Shown: positions 46,674 to 60,400, counted from the stretch's first letter. The stretch is DNA of 64,000 nt from Dichotomocladium elegans (GCA_025716815.1 JAIXMN010000005.1:62001-126000), one strand, 5' to 3'. The notes: generated from the letters alone by a model not told the origin. A program made the numbers and translations.

Positions 46674-47677
46674 TTTTTTTGGGGACAGTATATCTGATCA
46701 AGGGCGTAAGAATATATCTGTATATGTTGAGTTGATCTGTGGTTGGAACAGCAGCGCCGGACTGTATCGTTTCGTTGGACCAAGGAAAAGGAACGGATAG
46801 GGAATAGATGACTGGACGAAGAAGAAGAGTATGGGGGGAGGGAGGGGAGAGTGAGAGAGAAGGAGGAGGAGGAGGAGGAGCGAGAAGGGTTAATAAGGCG
46901 GGAATAATACGAGAAGATAAGTTAATACAGCCTGTGGGACGTGAAGTGATGGTGTCCGTGCAACTGTACAGGGCCCCGCCAGTGCCTAATGCGGTAGGCC
47001 GGCGGGTGTTCCTCTCGTGGATCTCCCTTTTCTACCACCCCCCTGGACATGCTTCACCTGTTTCTAATTTTACGGTTGTGAAAATCCCAACGTTTTAACG
47101 TGTAATTTTGTCCCTAAAAATAATACGCACGCAGATATAAATTTTGCCTTTGTGAGAGTTCCTTCATGCATCATCATCATCAAAGTTGGCCCAAGTAGAG
47201 TGGCTCAGTAATTAATTACCGGGTGAGCTTATTTTTTTTACTAGGTGCCGTACATGAAATGCATGAGTATGGGGCATGCATGTGGAAGATGACATACAAA
47301 AGGAGGAAAACCTTGAAAGCAATCGATTCAACGCGCGCGCGCGCACGCGCGTTTCTAGACTCTTCAGCAAAGGCCACTCAGTCTAATAGTATTTTACATG
47401 CGTAAGTTCAAGCAGCAACTGATTAACTAGTTCCCCCAAACCCTCCTTCTTCCCCTCCCTTCCCAACCCATACTGGCTGGTAGCATGTGCTTTTTTATAG
47501 GATATCTCTCCAGTGTTATCTTTTCCGCAATGGGAAATCTACGTGAGAGAGAAAGAGAACATGGAGCGGAGTGAGATGTGACAAATGCTCAATACAACAT
47601 AGACCGTGTGTATGTGTGTGCCTGTGTTTCGTACGACAGGAACTTTTTTCTTCCCCCTGCTTCCTTCGAGATAACAA
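46674..47677. promoter_or_regulatory. Divergent promoter region RhoGAP/SCYL1
   Basis: 1-kb head-to-head spacer. The RhoGAP side has a purine tract (GGAGGAGGAGG at 46861-46880). The middle has an alternating CG tract at 47331-47352. No single site can be assigned. Confidence 0.4.
47331..47352. repeat. Alternating CG tract (Z-DNA-prone)
   Basis: 22 bp of strictly alternating purine-pyrimidine, ACGCGC...GCGT with one CA step, in the divergent spacer between the RhoGAP and SCYL1 genes. Confidence 0.75.
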
Positions 47678-50600
47678 ATGGCATTCCTCTCTGGTTTTGT
47701 CAAGAGTGGCCTCTCGCTCCTAGGCAAAGACTCGATCTCTTTTCCGTATTCGATCGGTACCAAAGTTGAATGGTTCGACGATCAGACCATATGGTCTCTA
47801 CACCATGGAACAAAAAAAGTAAATCTCCCCATTGGCATGATGCATTATTATTACATCGATATGCCCAGTCGTGATGGATGGCATGAACGGGTATCACTGG
47901 ATTGACTTATGCGCTCATCCGGCACCATATTAACAGGAAGATGGCTCAAAAGTATCTGTGTTTACTTTTGACTGTACCAAAAATCGAGACAAGATCCAGT
48001 TGGCCCGGAATGCGTTCAAACGGATGCGCACCATGCGCCATCCGGACCTGCTCCGGTATTTGGATGGTGCCGAGGTAGTTTGTTCCGCCAAGTTGCTCAA
48101 GTAAAAAAGTGGAAGGAAGAAGAGAACGGTTTTGTAACCATATAAAACACGGGTTTAGACCGAAAGCGCAATTATGTTTGTTACTGATCCTATCAAACCC
48201 CTATCCGACCAACTGAATCAAGATCCGGATCCGCATTTAATTTTGTGGGGCCTATACAAGGTTGCAGTAAGTGGGTGTGGGGGGGGGGAGCGCAGGAAAC
48301 GCTGAGCAAAATATATACTGGATGCGATATCGTGCTATAGAACGCGATCAAATTTATCAATCATGACTGTGGGATGGTGCACGGTAATGTTCGGGTCTCG
48401 TCCATCTTCACAAACGAAGCAGGCGAATGGAAACTCGGCGGTCTCGAACTCTTGTCATCCATGAAAGAGGAGAGCCCAATGATCTTGGCAAGTCGGGGAT
48501 AGAGCATGTGCATCGCTCCACCGGACTGTAGATTAATAACCCATTCTCCTATAGACCTTTGGAGGGCTCGCCCCTGAAGCTCAGCGTTATGCCGCACCAG
48601 AAATTAAGAAATCAGGATGGACAGTGATCAAAGAGTGGGTCAACGGGCTTTGAGGAAGGTGTGTGTGGAGTATTTGACGATATGATGAAATAACCCGTGC
48701 AACAATATATAGTCTGCCAACTTCGGCAATCGATTCATACCTGCTAGGCTGTCTAGTCTACGAGGCGTACAATCACCGGTTCGACACGGCTGATCGTCTT
48801 CTTACCAACAAGGGTAATATCCCAACTGCCATATACGAGAGTTATCGGGCCCTTCTCCATCCCTCACCCGCCTCGAGGGCCGATGCGGACAGGTTCTTGG
48901 ATGAGGGGTTGCGACACGGCGGATATTTCACAGACAGTTTTGTTCAAATTAACTTGTTCCTTGAGAATATCAGCATCAAGGAACAAAGCGAAAAAGAGGT
49001 TTTCTTCAGGTTTGATAAGATAATAACATCCGCCGTTACGTTTTGTTGACTTTGTGAGTCTGCTTATAGAAAACTTGATGCGCAAATTGATACTTTCCCA
49101 AGTGATTTTTCACAATACAAGATTCTTCCAGAGCTGCTGAAGGCATTTGAATTCGGCTCAGGCAAAGAACAGGAACGTGCATATAGCGCTGGAGGTTGAC
49201 TGATGCATATGATCTATGATAGGCGGCGCAAAGGCACTCAATGCCATACTCAAAATTGGCCAACATCTTGATAGTGACCAGTTCGAAAAGATCCTCGTGG
49301 AACCGATTGTGCGCATGTTTGCATCGCCCGATCGCGCTATTCGCGTCAGTCTTCTCGAAAACATGCCCAAGTTCATAGAACACATACCCAGTAAGGTGGT
49401 GACAAACCAGATTTTCCCTAATGTGGTTAGTAAACCCACGCAAATGTGTGAGATGCAGCAACCTAAATTGAAATCCTGTGTATATTAACTCTTAACAGTC
49501 GACCGGGTTTACCGACACAGTGCCTGTTATTCGTGAGCAGACCATCAAGGCTATCCTTTACCTTGTTCCCAAGGTGAGAAAGAGATCAGATGTATACCCC
49601 ATTGGATGGAACCCTTACTTATACATGCAATACTTTGTATAGCTGAGTGACCGCATCATCAACTATGATCTCCTTAAACATCTCGCCAAATTGCAGATGG
49701 ACGAAGAACCTGGTATTCGCACAAATACAACGATTTGCTTAGGCAAAATTGCAAAGAATTTGAGTGACGCAGTAAAAATCAAGAATGGGGGAGGGAGGCA
49801 GACAGAAAAGAAAAACTCATCCATGGCCTATATATATATTTGAAGACGCGTAAAAAGGTGTTGGTGCCTGCATTTACCAGGGGACTACGAGATGGCTTTC
49901 ATCATGCAAGAGTTGCTGCGCTCTTGGCACTCACAGGTGAGAAGAAAGATGGGGATAGGCAGGCAAAACATTTGACCATATGCTGTCATAGCAACTGCTG
50001 AATTCTATGATATTCCTGAATGTGCTGGTAGGATTTTACCAGCCATATCCCAAGCACTGATCGATAAAGAGAAGCAAGTTCTAATTTTATTCTTAAAGTT
50101 AGCCGTGTTCTAACGATATGTTGATTTAAAAATTCCAGACCTGTGCGTATTCAAGCATTCAAGGCAATGCATGCCTTCCTGAAGCGAATAGAAGAGTACG
50201 CAGAAACAATGGTAAGCATGGGAACAGTGGCGTATAGAAATCCACTAAGTTGACACATCGTTTAATGTTAGCCTGATACAGCGCTTGAACCCAGTAGTAG
50301 TAGCATTGGAGGTACAACACCAACGTCTGGAGTCAATAATAATGAGTCAGCGATGGTGCAGGCAGGATCGCTGTCGATGGTGGGCGTATTTGGGGAGGCG
50401 ACTAAAGGAATTGCCGGCTGGGCCGTGTCTTCGCTGAATGCCCGAGTAAGTCTTGGAACCTGTTATTGGATCAGGAAAGATTGCAAGCCGTTTATTCAAA
50501 ATGGGCCTCATCCTCCCTGTTTGTTAGTTGGCTTCTCCTAGCGGGGAGATTGTAAATCCTGTTCAAGCCATGCATACTGGTCAAGCAACTACTACTGCTA

Positions 50601-51390
50601 CTACCACCCCTACTGACTCACCCACATCCATTTCTGAATCCTTTGACCAGCGAAGGAAAGATACGTCTGCCACTACAAACCGACTTGGTATAAATGACGA
50701 CGACGAGGGGGTGAGCAGGTGGGATAACCTCATTGTTTCAGATAACGATCAAGAAGAGGGGTGGGGTAAGAAAACAAAGAGAAAATGCGCGGAAAGAGAG
50801 CTACTGTTCCAACTTCCCCACTCTCTCCTGCCACATAATTTTTTTAGAACCTTTCGATGCACCACCACTGCCAACCAAACACGATCCTGAGCCTATCGAG
50901 GTACTTGCTTCTTTCGGAGGAGGAGGCCCTGCAAGAGCCGTATCATCCTTTGGCGCATCAATGAGTCCATCCGCAACGGCACATCGCGCACCTGGGTCCA
51001 TGCGCTTAGGACCTAGCAAGCCTTCTGCTCCTGGTAAACGGTTACAATGTTTCGTTTATAGTTACACTCATATTTATGATCATTGGTATATATATATATA
51101 TATCTAGGATATGGATTTGATAATGATGATGATGCCAACATCAAGTCTGCATCTGCCGGCTTGTCCAAAGAAGAGAAACGCGCAGAAATGGAACGGCGGC
51201 GAGAAGAAAGACGACAGGTATACAAAAAAAAACAGAAAAGAATCGCTCTGCTTTTTTTTTCACATCAACCAAAACTAACCCTTGACCTTTCTCTTCCCAC
51301 CCCTCCAACCACCCCCACTCCTACCCCCGGCAGCGAATGGCTGAGCTTCGCGAAAAGAAAAAGGGCGGTATTGGAGCAAAGAAAATATAA
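47678..51390 (+). CDS. CEX1: SCY1-like pseudokinase (SCYL1/Cex1)
   Basis: Cytoplasmic pseudokinase with HEAT repeats; yeast Cex1 works in tRNA nuclear export and SCYL1 in COPI traffic. Eighteen exons (47678-47818, 47937-48074, 48159-48266, 48341-48487, 48555-48634, 48713-49009, 49070-49161, 49223-49425, 49499-49573, 49643-49771, 49846-49936, 49992-50073, 50139-50211, 50272-50445, 50528-50765, 50848-51033, 51108-51217, 51334-51390) join in frame to 806 aa, almost the length of human SCYL1. The start LGKDSISFPYSIG and IWSLHHGTKKEDGSKVSVFT are family features. The catalytic HRD is replaced (MVHGNVRVSSIF), as expected for a pseudokinase. HEAT region: LLKAFEFGSGGAKALNAIL to DKEKPVRIQAFKAMHAFLKR. 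The C-terminus is Arg/Glu/Lys-rich. Three introns (after 48487, 49161, 50073) use GC donors. Confidence 0.95.
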
Positions 51391-51428
51391 AAAACGATAT
51401 ATATTTTCAGGACGGGGGAAAAATGGTT
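51391..51428. terminator. 38-bp convergent junction SCYL1/SIN3
   Basis: Stop codons of two convergent genes are separated by 38 bp, so the 3' UTRs and probably the poly(A) sites must lie within the opposite gene's last exon. Confidence 0.8.
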
Positions 51429-54400
51429 TTATGATTGTGCTCCAGGAGCGGGTTGTGAATTATCTGATTGTTGCTGATGCGGGGACGCTGCGTTGGAACG
51501 GTGAGACGCTGATGAAAAGGACGTTGCTGGCTGCACCTCCTCTGGCGGCGGCGTCGTCCGATCTTTTGTGGATGAGTTATTATTAACACCACAAGCAAGG
51601 AGACTTTCGGTCTCCTTTTGTGCCTTTGCTTTGTCTTCCACATCTTGAGCCCATCCCTTGTCCGACTCAAGCCATGTCGTCCACTTGGGTTGCCGTATCG
51701 TATCCAAAAGCGGTTGCTTATTGGGTCCGCGCCGCTTGCGTACATACGAATCCTCGGTATCGATTATGTAAAACATGTGGTATGATTCCTTGCTAATCTT
51801 GTACTGAACGCCTTGGTATACATACGCATCATCGTCGGACTGTTTATGCTTCTGGCTGATATTCCTATAATGAAACCGTTAAGCTGTCGTGTCCTGCAAT
51901 TAATGTCCGTGTGTGGTCGTTCGTTCACCTTGACAAGAATTGCTTCCTTAGCGTACTCTGGTCAAGCCCACCGGTGGGCACATTGAAGTCCGCAAACTCG
52001 GTAATGTAAGCATTATATGCAGCCCTTGCGTCTGTTTCCAGTGGGTAGTCTTCTTGGTCAAGGAGCTGTATCGTAAGAGATCGTGATGTAGTATCCTATA
52101 CAAGCATGCATGAGCTCATATGCTTCGAATCAACACTTTTGACACATTACGAATACAATCCCGTAGAGATTCTCCTCAGCACCAATGATATCCTTTTCGG
52201 CCTTGGACTTGTACTCTGCCAACTGCTGAGGATTCAGAGCTGCCGCATTATTGACTTTCCGGTACGACTGGAATAGTTCCAGCAACTGCCGAGACTGATC
52301 ATCGATCAAGATTTGGTGCATCTAGCGAACGTGATACATAAAGTCTTAGCTTTTGCTTCTGGATCAAGATAGGATCTTACATGTCGAATAATGAGCATAA
52401 CAAGCTTATCGATTGTAAACATGATGTACGCCTTGGAGCCAAACATATATCGGGTGCACTCTTCAAACGTTGTCTGATCGATCGACCGGTCAAAAAAGAT
52501 GTCTACAAGGTCCAGGAGTGCGTAGTAGTAACCATGGCTAAAATCCATCTCGACGCCTAACGAACACACATCATATGCGCATGAGAAATAGCACCGTCTG
52601 ACGGCTGCACAATAAAATCACTTGCCATGGAGCGTCACATTGTCTGATTCCAGCTCAACTGGGGCCTTGTTTTCTTTCTTCGTTTTTGCAGGATCTTTTC
52701 GGTATGCTACGTCTATCTGCTTCATTTTAAGCAGCCGCGAATAAGCGAACTAAATCACCCTCAAAGATTAGCTTCAGTGTATCTCAAGCAACGCAGCACC
52801 ATTTTTACCTGAATCAGACGAATAAAACAGTAAAAATTATCATTGCCGAAAAACGTCGTTATCCTTCGTTGCTTAGTATCAGCATCCGCCTGCGGCATCA
52901 GTACATCGTCTTCGGCGTTACGAGCAGCTATTTCGCCTGCCTGACTATTGTTCAAAGCATCCGTCTCGGGCTGTTGCCGTTGCTCTTTGACATCGACAGC
53001 TGTGCTGTCCGTCAGTTTTTCTGCACTATTATTGCGTGACGACCGGAGGGAACGACCTAATATATCGACGTCTTTCATGTCGGTATCTTCATCATCCCGA
53101 TAGCTGCCACCGTCATTGTCTACTTCGCCCATCATCTCGTCTTCATCTTCCTCTTCCTCTTCATCCAACGTTGGCCGTTCCGGCAGCTTCTCGTCGGGAC
53201 TGACGTCGGCTACATCGAATAAGGCGGGTATAAAAACTTCAATGAATGACCTATGGCTATCGCATTCTTGCTGATTATAGATTCCCTGGCGCTCCAGGAA
53301 TGACATAATGATTCGAGTAAGGTCTCTGAAAGTAGCCTGGTCCCTGAAGCTAAATGAGAACTGCGGTGGTAGTCGACTACCGCCGTCAGGAACAACCATT
53401 GGTCGGCCCTTAAGGAAAAGACGTTTCTCGGGTTGTGAGTTGCGAATGTTCTCAATCTCTGATAAGAGCGATTTGCTTGTCATGGCTTTCTTGTCACTGT
53501 TCTTGAAGGTTACACTCTGGTGATCAAGTGCCTTATAATAATTGCGAGATTCGACCTCGCGCCAAATCTTATTCCATTCACGCTGCAGATAATCATCTCC
53601 GCGAGTGAGTTTTGATAGCGTGGCCCTTCCTAACGCGGTTCTGAACATCTAAATTACCTGAGCACGTTTCCATTCATCGTCTTTCTGCTTCAGGCGTTTA
53701 AGGAGGATCGGCACCGTAGCTACCGGATTGTTGTGAATAAGGTCGATGATATCCAACCCCCTTTTGTTGCCGTAAATCTTTTTGATGATATGTTGATAGA
53801 TGGCTCTCGAAGGACCCCCTAAACCTGGAGGTAATCGGTAATTCGCTTTTTCTTCGTTGCTCATCAGTGAAATCTTTTTCGATATAGGTTCTAGCAACGC
53901 AATTGTGTTCAGGTTGGCCTCGATGCTTAAATCATAGTCATATCTAAAAAAAAAGTTAAACTCATGATCTTGATCTTCTAAACACCGAGCATAATTGCTG
54001 GTCGCTAACCTTTCTTCTTCCACACGATGAAGTGCTTCTTCGAAGTGATTTTTCTTCGAAGTAACAAACTCGCTATCTTCGCTTGCCCATCGTGGATGTG
54101 ACACATACTCGTCATTCAACACTTCATGGCACAATGTATCCCGCCCAGAGCATGTTTCCTCCTGCCACTTCCCCCCACCCCTTAAATCAGCATCTGTGCT
54201 CACATCATAGAACAATAACATACAAACACTCACCTCTTTGGGAATCCGGCGATAGCTCGGGCCATATGACTCAAACTGACTCACATCCAATTTGTCCTTT
54301 GGCCTGGGCTCATTATCAAGTAAATCCTCTTTTGGATCATACCCAATGAGTTGTTTGAACCAATCAAACAGCTCGCGGTTTCCGCCAATAAAGCTTTCCA

Positions 54401-56638
54401 CACGAGCGACGAGCAGATTTTGGTCGAGAATCTGCTGGCTAAAAAGATTGAGAAGCTTTAAAAATGCACGATACGTCGCTTTGTTGCCAATGTATTTCTT
54501 GACGCGCTCAAAAAATTCTGCTTCCTCTGCTGACACAGTCGCTCGTGGTGGATGTAAGTCATCCCCAGCATCATCGACGTCCATCGCACCGGAACGGACA
54601 TTGGACATTTGGAGATCCATCTAGGAAATATATGTGTGAGCATCTCATCAACAGCTTATTAAGCTTGAGATCGCCAGAACCCACGTTTTCCTCACCTTTC
54701 CCAAGCCCGTTGCAGATGAGGTACTCATGCGCTTCTTTCGTACCGGGGCTGATAGTCCTGGCACCATGACGGAACCGCGTTTACCTGTTTCTCTCACGTT
54801 AGGATATCAAGCGCAGTCTCCATGATATATGTCCTTTCATACCAATATAAGATGATCCGCCGAAAAGTGCTGTCATGCCTCCATTGGGACCAGTTCCCGA
54901 TGTATCCGGCAAGAATTGCTTAAATTCGTCCAACAAGTCTTGCGCACCGTTAAAGAGCGACTGGACTTGGGCATATACTTCTTGGATCGGTCTCTGGTCT
55001 TTTTGGTAAGTCTGAAGTATTTCCAAAAATTGCTTATAGGTGTCTGGATCAGAAGCATATCGATTCTAGACCAATGCCATTCAGTTTTAAGTCGGCTCGG
55101 ATTCCAATCATAATACACAAACCTTGATCTTATTGACATAATTAATGGCATGATTGAATTCGACTGGTGCCCGGCGACTTGAGTGTGGATCTTCATGGCT
55201 TGCTGGTGTAGTTGCTGATGTTGTTGCTGCTGAGTCATGATGGTATGCCATAGTATAGGGAGCCATCGACACAGAATCCTGGGCAGAGTAGTTAATAGGC
55301 GTGCGGCCATAGCTGCCCACGTTGCCGTTTGTACCGTTCCCTGTAGGACCACTGAAATAAGCTGGTTTAGGGGCGAGACTTAACGGCTCTCCGTCTGTTG
55401 TCGATGTCGTGCCGTTGGGTGTGGTCACTTTGATGACATTTCGTGATCTATCGTCGACAATGCAATCGATTCGGTAACCCGGTGGTAAGAATGTATTGAA
55501 GCCCGAAATAAGGGACGGGTGTCCACGAAACAACGTTGAGACACGCTCAATTACACCCGGCGTATCAATGCTATGAATGCGGGTGAGTTACATTACCAAA
55601 TGAAACCTACCCAGTAATTGCAAATCCTCCCGTTTCCAACTTACGCTTGACTCTTGAAATCCTTCATTATGTCCAAAAACTTATTATAAATCTCAGGTCT
55701 GTTTGCAAACTGGATTTTAACTTGGTCCAAGTAGGTCAATGCATCCTTCACATTTAGCGGACGATAACCATTTGATTGTGATGATGGCTCAGCATGAGAA
55801 GGAGGAGGTGGTGGTGGCGGTGGCGAAAGTGGTGGTGATGCATTACGCACGGCAGTACAGGTGGGTGAGGGCGGGCGCTGCTGTTGTAAGGAGGCAGGAG
55901 GTGGTAAAAGCGGATGTTGCTGTTGCGCTGTTTGTCGAGGAGGCGTATGGCGAGCAGGGCTTGTGGTTCGCGATCTTTCGACCGAGCTAACTGCTGCAGG
56001 CGTGACAGGAGCAGGTGATGCTGATTTGTGACGATGCGGAGGAGAAGAGGGAGTTGGGCGTGATGTTGGACGAGGTATTGAAGGTGAGGTCGCTGCATGA
56101 CTGTCAGCAGAAGTGGCAGACGGAACAACGCCCTCTGTCGTCGCTGATTTGCCATCCTTATGACCTTCGGGATTACCGTCACGAATAGTGGCGGTGGTTC
56201 CCGTAGGGCTTGCAGCAGCAGCAGCAGTTGCTGTTGTCGGCGAATGTGGCCGCGGTTGGAGTGGCGGAGGCGTAATTTGATGCGACGCCACTTCCTGCGC
56301 CGCCGTGCTTTCTTTATCGGTGCCGGTCTGTTCGTGAGAGGATTGCAGTTGTTTTGGTGGTGGAGCACTGTCAAGGTCCATTGGTGTAGGCTCACTTGCA
56401 GCTTGTGAAGGTTGAAGCTCCGGATGAGAGCTGTTCGATTCCGATGGGTCGCCGGCATTGCGAGTGACTGGCTGTGAGCTTTTTTTTAAAAGAGAACGAA
56501 GTAATCTCAGCATGCGCATACAAGCCCAGAATGGATGTGCCGACTTTTACAGCTTTACCTGGGGGGATGTGCCGATGCCACTGTGCCTGGAGTTGCAGAG
56601 GGCGAAGACGGCACCAAAGAAGGTGCTTCGTCTGACAT
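51429..56638 (-). CDS. SIN3: Sin3 transcriptional corepressor scaffold
   Basis: Scaffold of the Sin3/Rpd3 histone deacetylase complex. Fourteen exons (56638-56559, 56478-55645, 55570-55123, 55065-54843, 54784-54696, 54620-54234, 54161-54010, 53943-53658, 53582-52809, 52749-52626, 52556-52381, 52321-52151, 52095-51929, 51864-51429) give 1448 aa. A Pro/Gln/Thr-rich N-terminus precedes three paired amphipathic helices. PAH1 is at about 265-330 ([20 protein letters not shown]), PAH2 at about 440-510 ([20 protein letters not shown]) and PAH3 at about 585-650 ([20 protein letters not shown]). The HDAC-interaction region holds ACSGRD-like [20 protein letters not shown] and [13 protein letters not shown]. 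The Sin3 C-terminal domain includes [17 protein letters not shown]. The intron at 52557-52625 has a GC donor (CATG|GCAAGT). Two introns (54162-54233 and 53944-54009) are stop-free and of length 3n. Confidence 0.96.
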
Positions 56639-57482
56639 TGGAATTGCAGGAAAGACGAAAGAACAAACGAGTTATCAAAAAAGAGGGCTGCGTAGGCCTT
56701 CTATATCGGTACTAATGTGCTGATGAAGGGCGGCGGATTTCCGACGTACGGCTGTGCTTAAGGCAGCGTGAGAATAAGACGAGTCGATTAAAGAAGAGTA
56801 ACAGGGACCGTTGGCGCGCGCCTGGGGTTAGAAGAAGAGGGTGGAGCAAGTCCCCCTCATGACACCGGTTTGAGGTCCAGACAAAGAGCAGTCACGCGAT
56901 GCAACCGCACGTATTTTGCCTTTCATTTAGAGGGCTAAATGTGTTAAGAGAGCAAAGAAGACTCGTATATCAAATAAATATAAGTAGCAAATGTCCCATG
57001 GCTCCCATGAGAGAACGAGGTACGTAAACGCAAGCGCACCATTGCGCCTGATGGTTCTTATTATAAACTTTTGTGTTATCCAGTCCCGCTGGACGATGCC
57101 GCCGATTTTTGAGACATGGCGAGCGTTGGTGATCTTGTTATGGAAAGGATCTCGTAGATGAATTAAATTAGAACAAATTGTATCCATTCAGGGAGAACCC
57201 TATCGCTTTACAAAGAAAAGCGGTATGGTTGCCTGTGGTGAGAGCAGTGTGATGGGGATAGCCAGCACCCGAAATTCAATAATGATATAGAAGAGAGGTT
57301 GTGAAGATCGACGTATCCATCCTAATCAATATATAAAAGTGTTGTTCGCCATAGATATTAGTCTGTTATCAGGCAAGAGTAGGTTATATAGAAAGAACGA
57401 TAAGAAAGAAGTGATGAAACTGTGTACAGGTTTTACTAAACGAAGTGCTAATCTATTTACATTTGAAAGAGAAAGGAAGGAA
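56639..57482. other. Spacer: SIN3 promoter and PAS-factor 3' region
   Basis: 844 bp with no supported gene. The minus-strand frame at 56927-57187 has no known domain. GGCGCGCGCC-like sequence at about 56814-56822. Confidence 0.45.
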
Positions 57483-60400
57483 TTAACATAGCAAGGACCG
57501 GATGCTCATTTCCATTTTGCGATTAGAATCTGAGGATCCAGGTGACTTATCACTGTCGGCCGTATCTACGGAAGACATGTAAAGGCCTTTTTGTCGTGTA
57601 ATAGAGGCAGCTGCGTTAAGGGTACTGCTGGAGGTCTGCAAAAAGTACTGGGTGGTAGGATGGGTGACGCTTGTCGGTCCATTGTTGGTGTTGCTGTGGC
57701 GGTAGGATGCGAGGGTAGAGTAAGGATTACTGGATTCGCCAATAGCCGGAGCGGTTGCTGCAGAGGGACCGTTGGCATAGACCGCGCCGGGTGTGGTGGA
57801 GGGACCGCTATTGTGGCGGAACATGGGAGGCAGCGTATTCGATTTGAGCTTCTGTGGGAATGCTGTCATGTTGGCGCTGTATTTCGTCTGCGTTGTGATT
57901 GGTGCCACATTCACCTTGGCAGGCTCCATCTTGCTGCCATTGTTGTACGAGGACGACTTGAAACGCATCGGAAGCGTGGAGTTGGAAGACCCCGCTGAGG
58001 GGGCGGTACGAAGTTCTTGGTACCCCATAGATCGCGCAGTGTCCTTCGCAGGCATTGAAAGCGATGACATCCCCGACGTTGCCAAAAATCGGTCGGCCGA
58101 TCCCCCTAATGTCGTTCTAAACATTTGGCCACCGCTATTACTGTCCATAATAGTTTGCCTATGTGTAGGATGACTCGTGGGTGGAAATGTGGTGGGTATA
58201 CGCGCTAATATCATCTCTGATGATGAAGGCGATGTTTGATGTTGTCGTTGGTCGTCACGTTGATGATAAAGAGCAGTACTTTTTGATACTGCGGGCGCAG
58301 CCACTAATGATATTGTCGACGGCGGCTGATGTAATGATAGCCCTTTCACGTTAGGCGATTGGAACCACGATTGAAATCCAGAGTTATCAATAGGGGTTAC
58401 GATGGAGTGGTCACCAAGAGAGTATTTTTGCGAGGAGACCTCGTACTCGTGCTTCTTGAGCTGACCGATAATATAGACCTTGGAAAGGCTTGCAGGGTGA
58501 GATAGGTCCGCACCAAGTGCGCCGCCCATGCAGACAATCATCTCGTAGAGCTCCATATCACCGGACCGCTTCTTGACGTGAAGAGTGTCGGAGAACGAGG
58601 ATGATCCAGGAGCTACTAGCATGAGCTGTTCCAGGGAGCAATTGTGGAATAGGTCAGAGGTGGTTCTTTCAGTGTCTGGTAGGGAAAAATGCGGGTCGGT
58701 AGTCTGAGCCATTTCGACCATGTTGTCCAATAACAAACGGTGCAGCCGAGCCAATCTATCGGAATCCTTTGGCGAAATGAAATCGTAAAAAGACCGGTGG
58801 GAAAACTCTTGTGGATAATAACCCCAAAGCTCGGTCACCTCGGATGATACCCGAGCACAGCATACCTCCATAGACATGACGATTGTTGCTATGGGTTTAT
58901 CTCCGTGATCGTTCTTTCCTTCTACTTTTGTACCATGACTTTCTCGTATATTATCAAGATGCTGCTCAATCGGGCTAGGAGCTGACGACTGCTGCCTCTG
59001 GAGCGGCAGTGACTGAGACAATGTAGGAGGTGGAGGTGGAGATTTACGTGTTGTACGATACTGAGTATTGATCTGCCGCGCAGATTGGGCAGTAGCGTGC
59101 TGTGGAGTAGATAGGAGTGTATGTCGATCGTGAACCAAACCGTGTTGCTTTGGGTGCGCGTTATCTAGTTTTATTGACTCCATTGCAATTTCTCGGACAT
59201 CGTGCTCTTTGTGTTGTTGGCTAATAGGGTGGCACTGTGAAGGGTATAACTGGTGTCGGTGTTGTTGATGGGCATTCACACTAAAAACCGAAGGACAAGA
59301 TTCTATTTCATAGGGTTGTTGGACCCCATTTGCGGCAGGATCGACGAAAGAGACTTCCGCAAATGAACACGCGAGAGTGTTGAGAAAATTGCTGTTAGGA
59401 TTGGCTGCGGTGTCTATAGCAGGATAGGACGTTTGGTGCAATTGATTGGATCCAGCAACGGGGGCGGTTGACAGCGGGGCGTGCTGCTGGAAAGCATTGC
59501 TGGTCTCGTGAATAAAGGTAACTGTCGATAATGGTGGCGCTGAAGACGGGGGGGTTACCACCGAAGGAGGGTTGCTCTTGATGGCAGGTGGGTGAGGAGC
59601 GATGGGTGGGATCAAGGCAAAAGCGGGCGTCTGCATGGTGCCATACATAACCTCATAGCAGCTGTCGCGAGTTTGGTTGGTGAGATGCTTGTCACGTAAG
59701 CGGGGCCTGCCACGTTTTTTGTGCTTGATATCTTGGCAAGTGTCAATCTTTCCAAGAGCCACACATCGCGTGCATGGTCGGGAAACTGGCCAATATGAGT
59801 TTTCTATGTTATCTGTTTATGGGCACACTCTAAACTTACCATCACATGCTAAATGCGCTTTTTTGCAGTTGATACCTAGAAGCCGTTTGTTTGAGTATAA
59901 GTTCGTCCTTATATATCCGTGTTCCTTGTTTTTTAGACATACATGCGCTTGGGACGTGTGGTTTATAGGTCCGTTTTCCAGGAATTCCTCTGGGTAATTC
60001 AGTGGATGACGAAGTCGGTGTCCTCTCCTGCTCTTTTCGATTTCCGTCCATTGATGATTCTGCTGGCGTCAAGATCGTCCCTCCATTGATTGGCTTTAAA
60101 CTGGGTTGTATATTTAATGAGATTGAAATGGAAGTCGAGGACGCATATGAATTTGGCGAAGAAGACGTTGTCGTGGAGAACATGGGAGAAACTAAGTTGA
60201 TTGAATTTAAAGGTAATGGTGTAGCGACGTTCTGAATCTGTGTAGACGATAGATCAATGTTGGAAGTGGAAAAAGCAGGACCAGCTGCTGATGTAGCGGC
60301 TGCTGGTGCTAATAAGGCAGCTTGAGTTTTATCTTGGTCCACATTATCTGTGCGATAATCGTGGCGAAGTTGATGGAAAGGCTGGCGCTTTTGGTCGTGG

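Noticed and set aside
55754..56458. 234-codon frame in the SIN3 N-terminal region
   Set aside because: Same strand but a different frame of the repetitive Pro/Gln/Thr-rich SIN3 exon; a shadow of the real frame.
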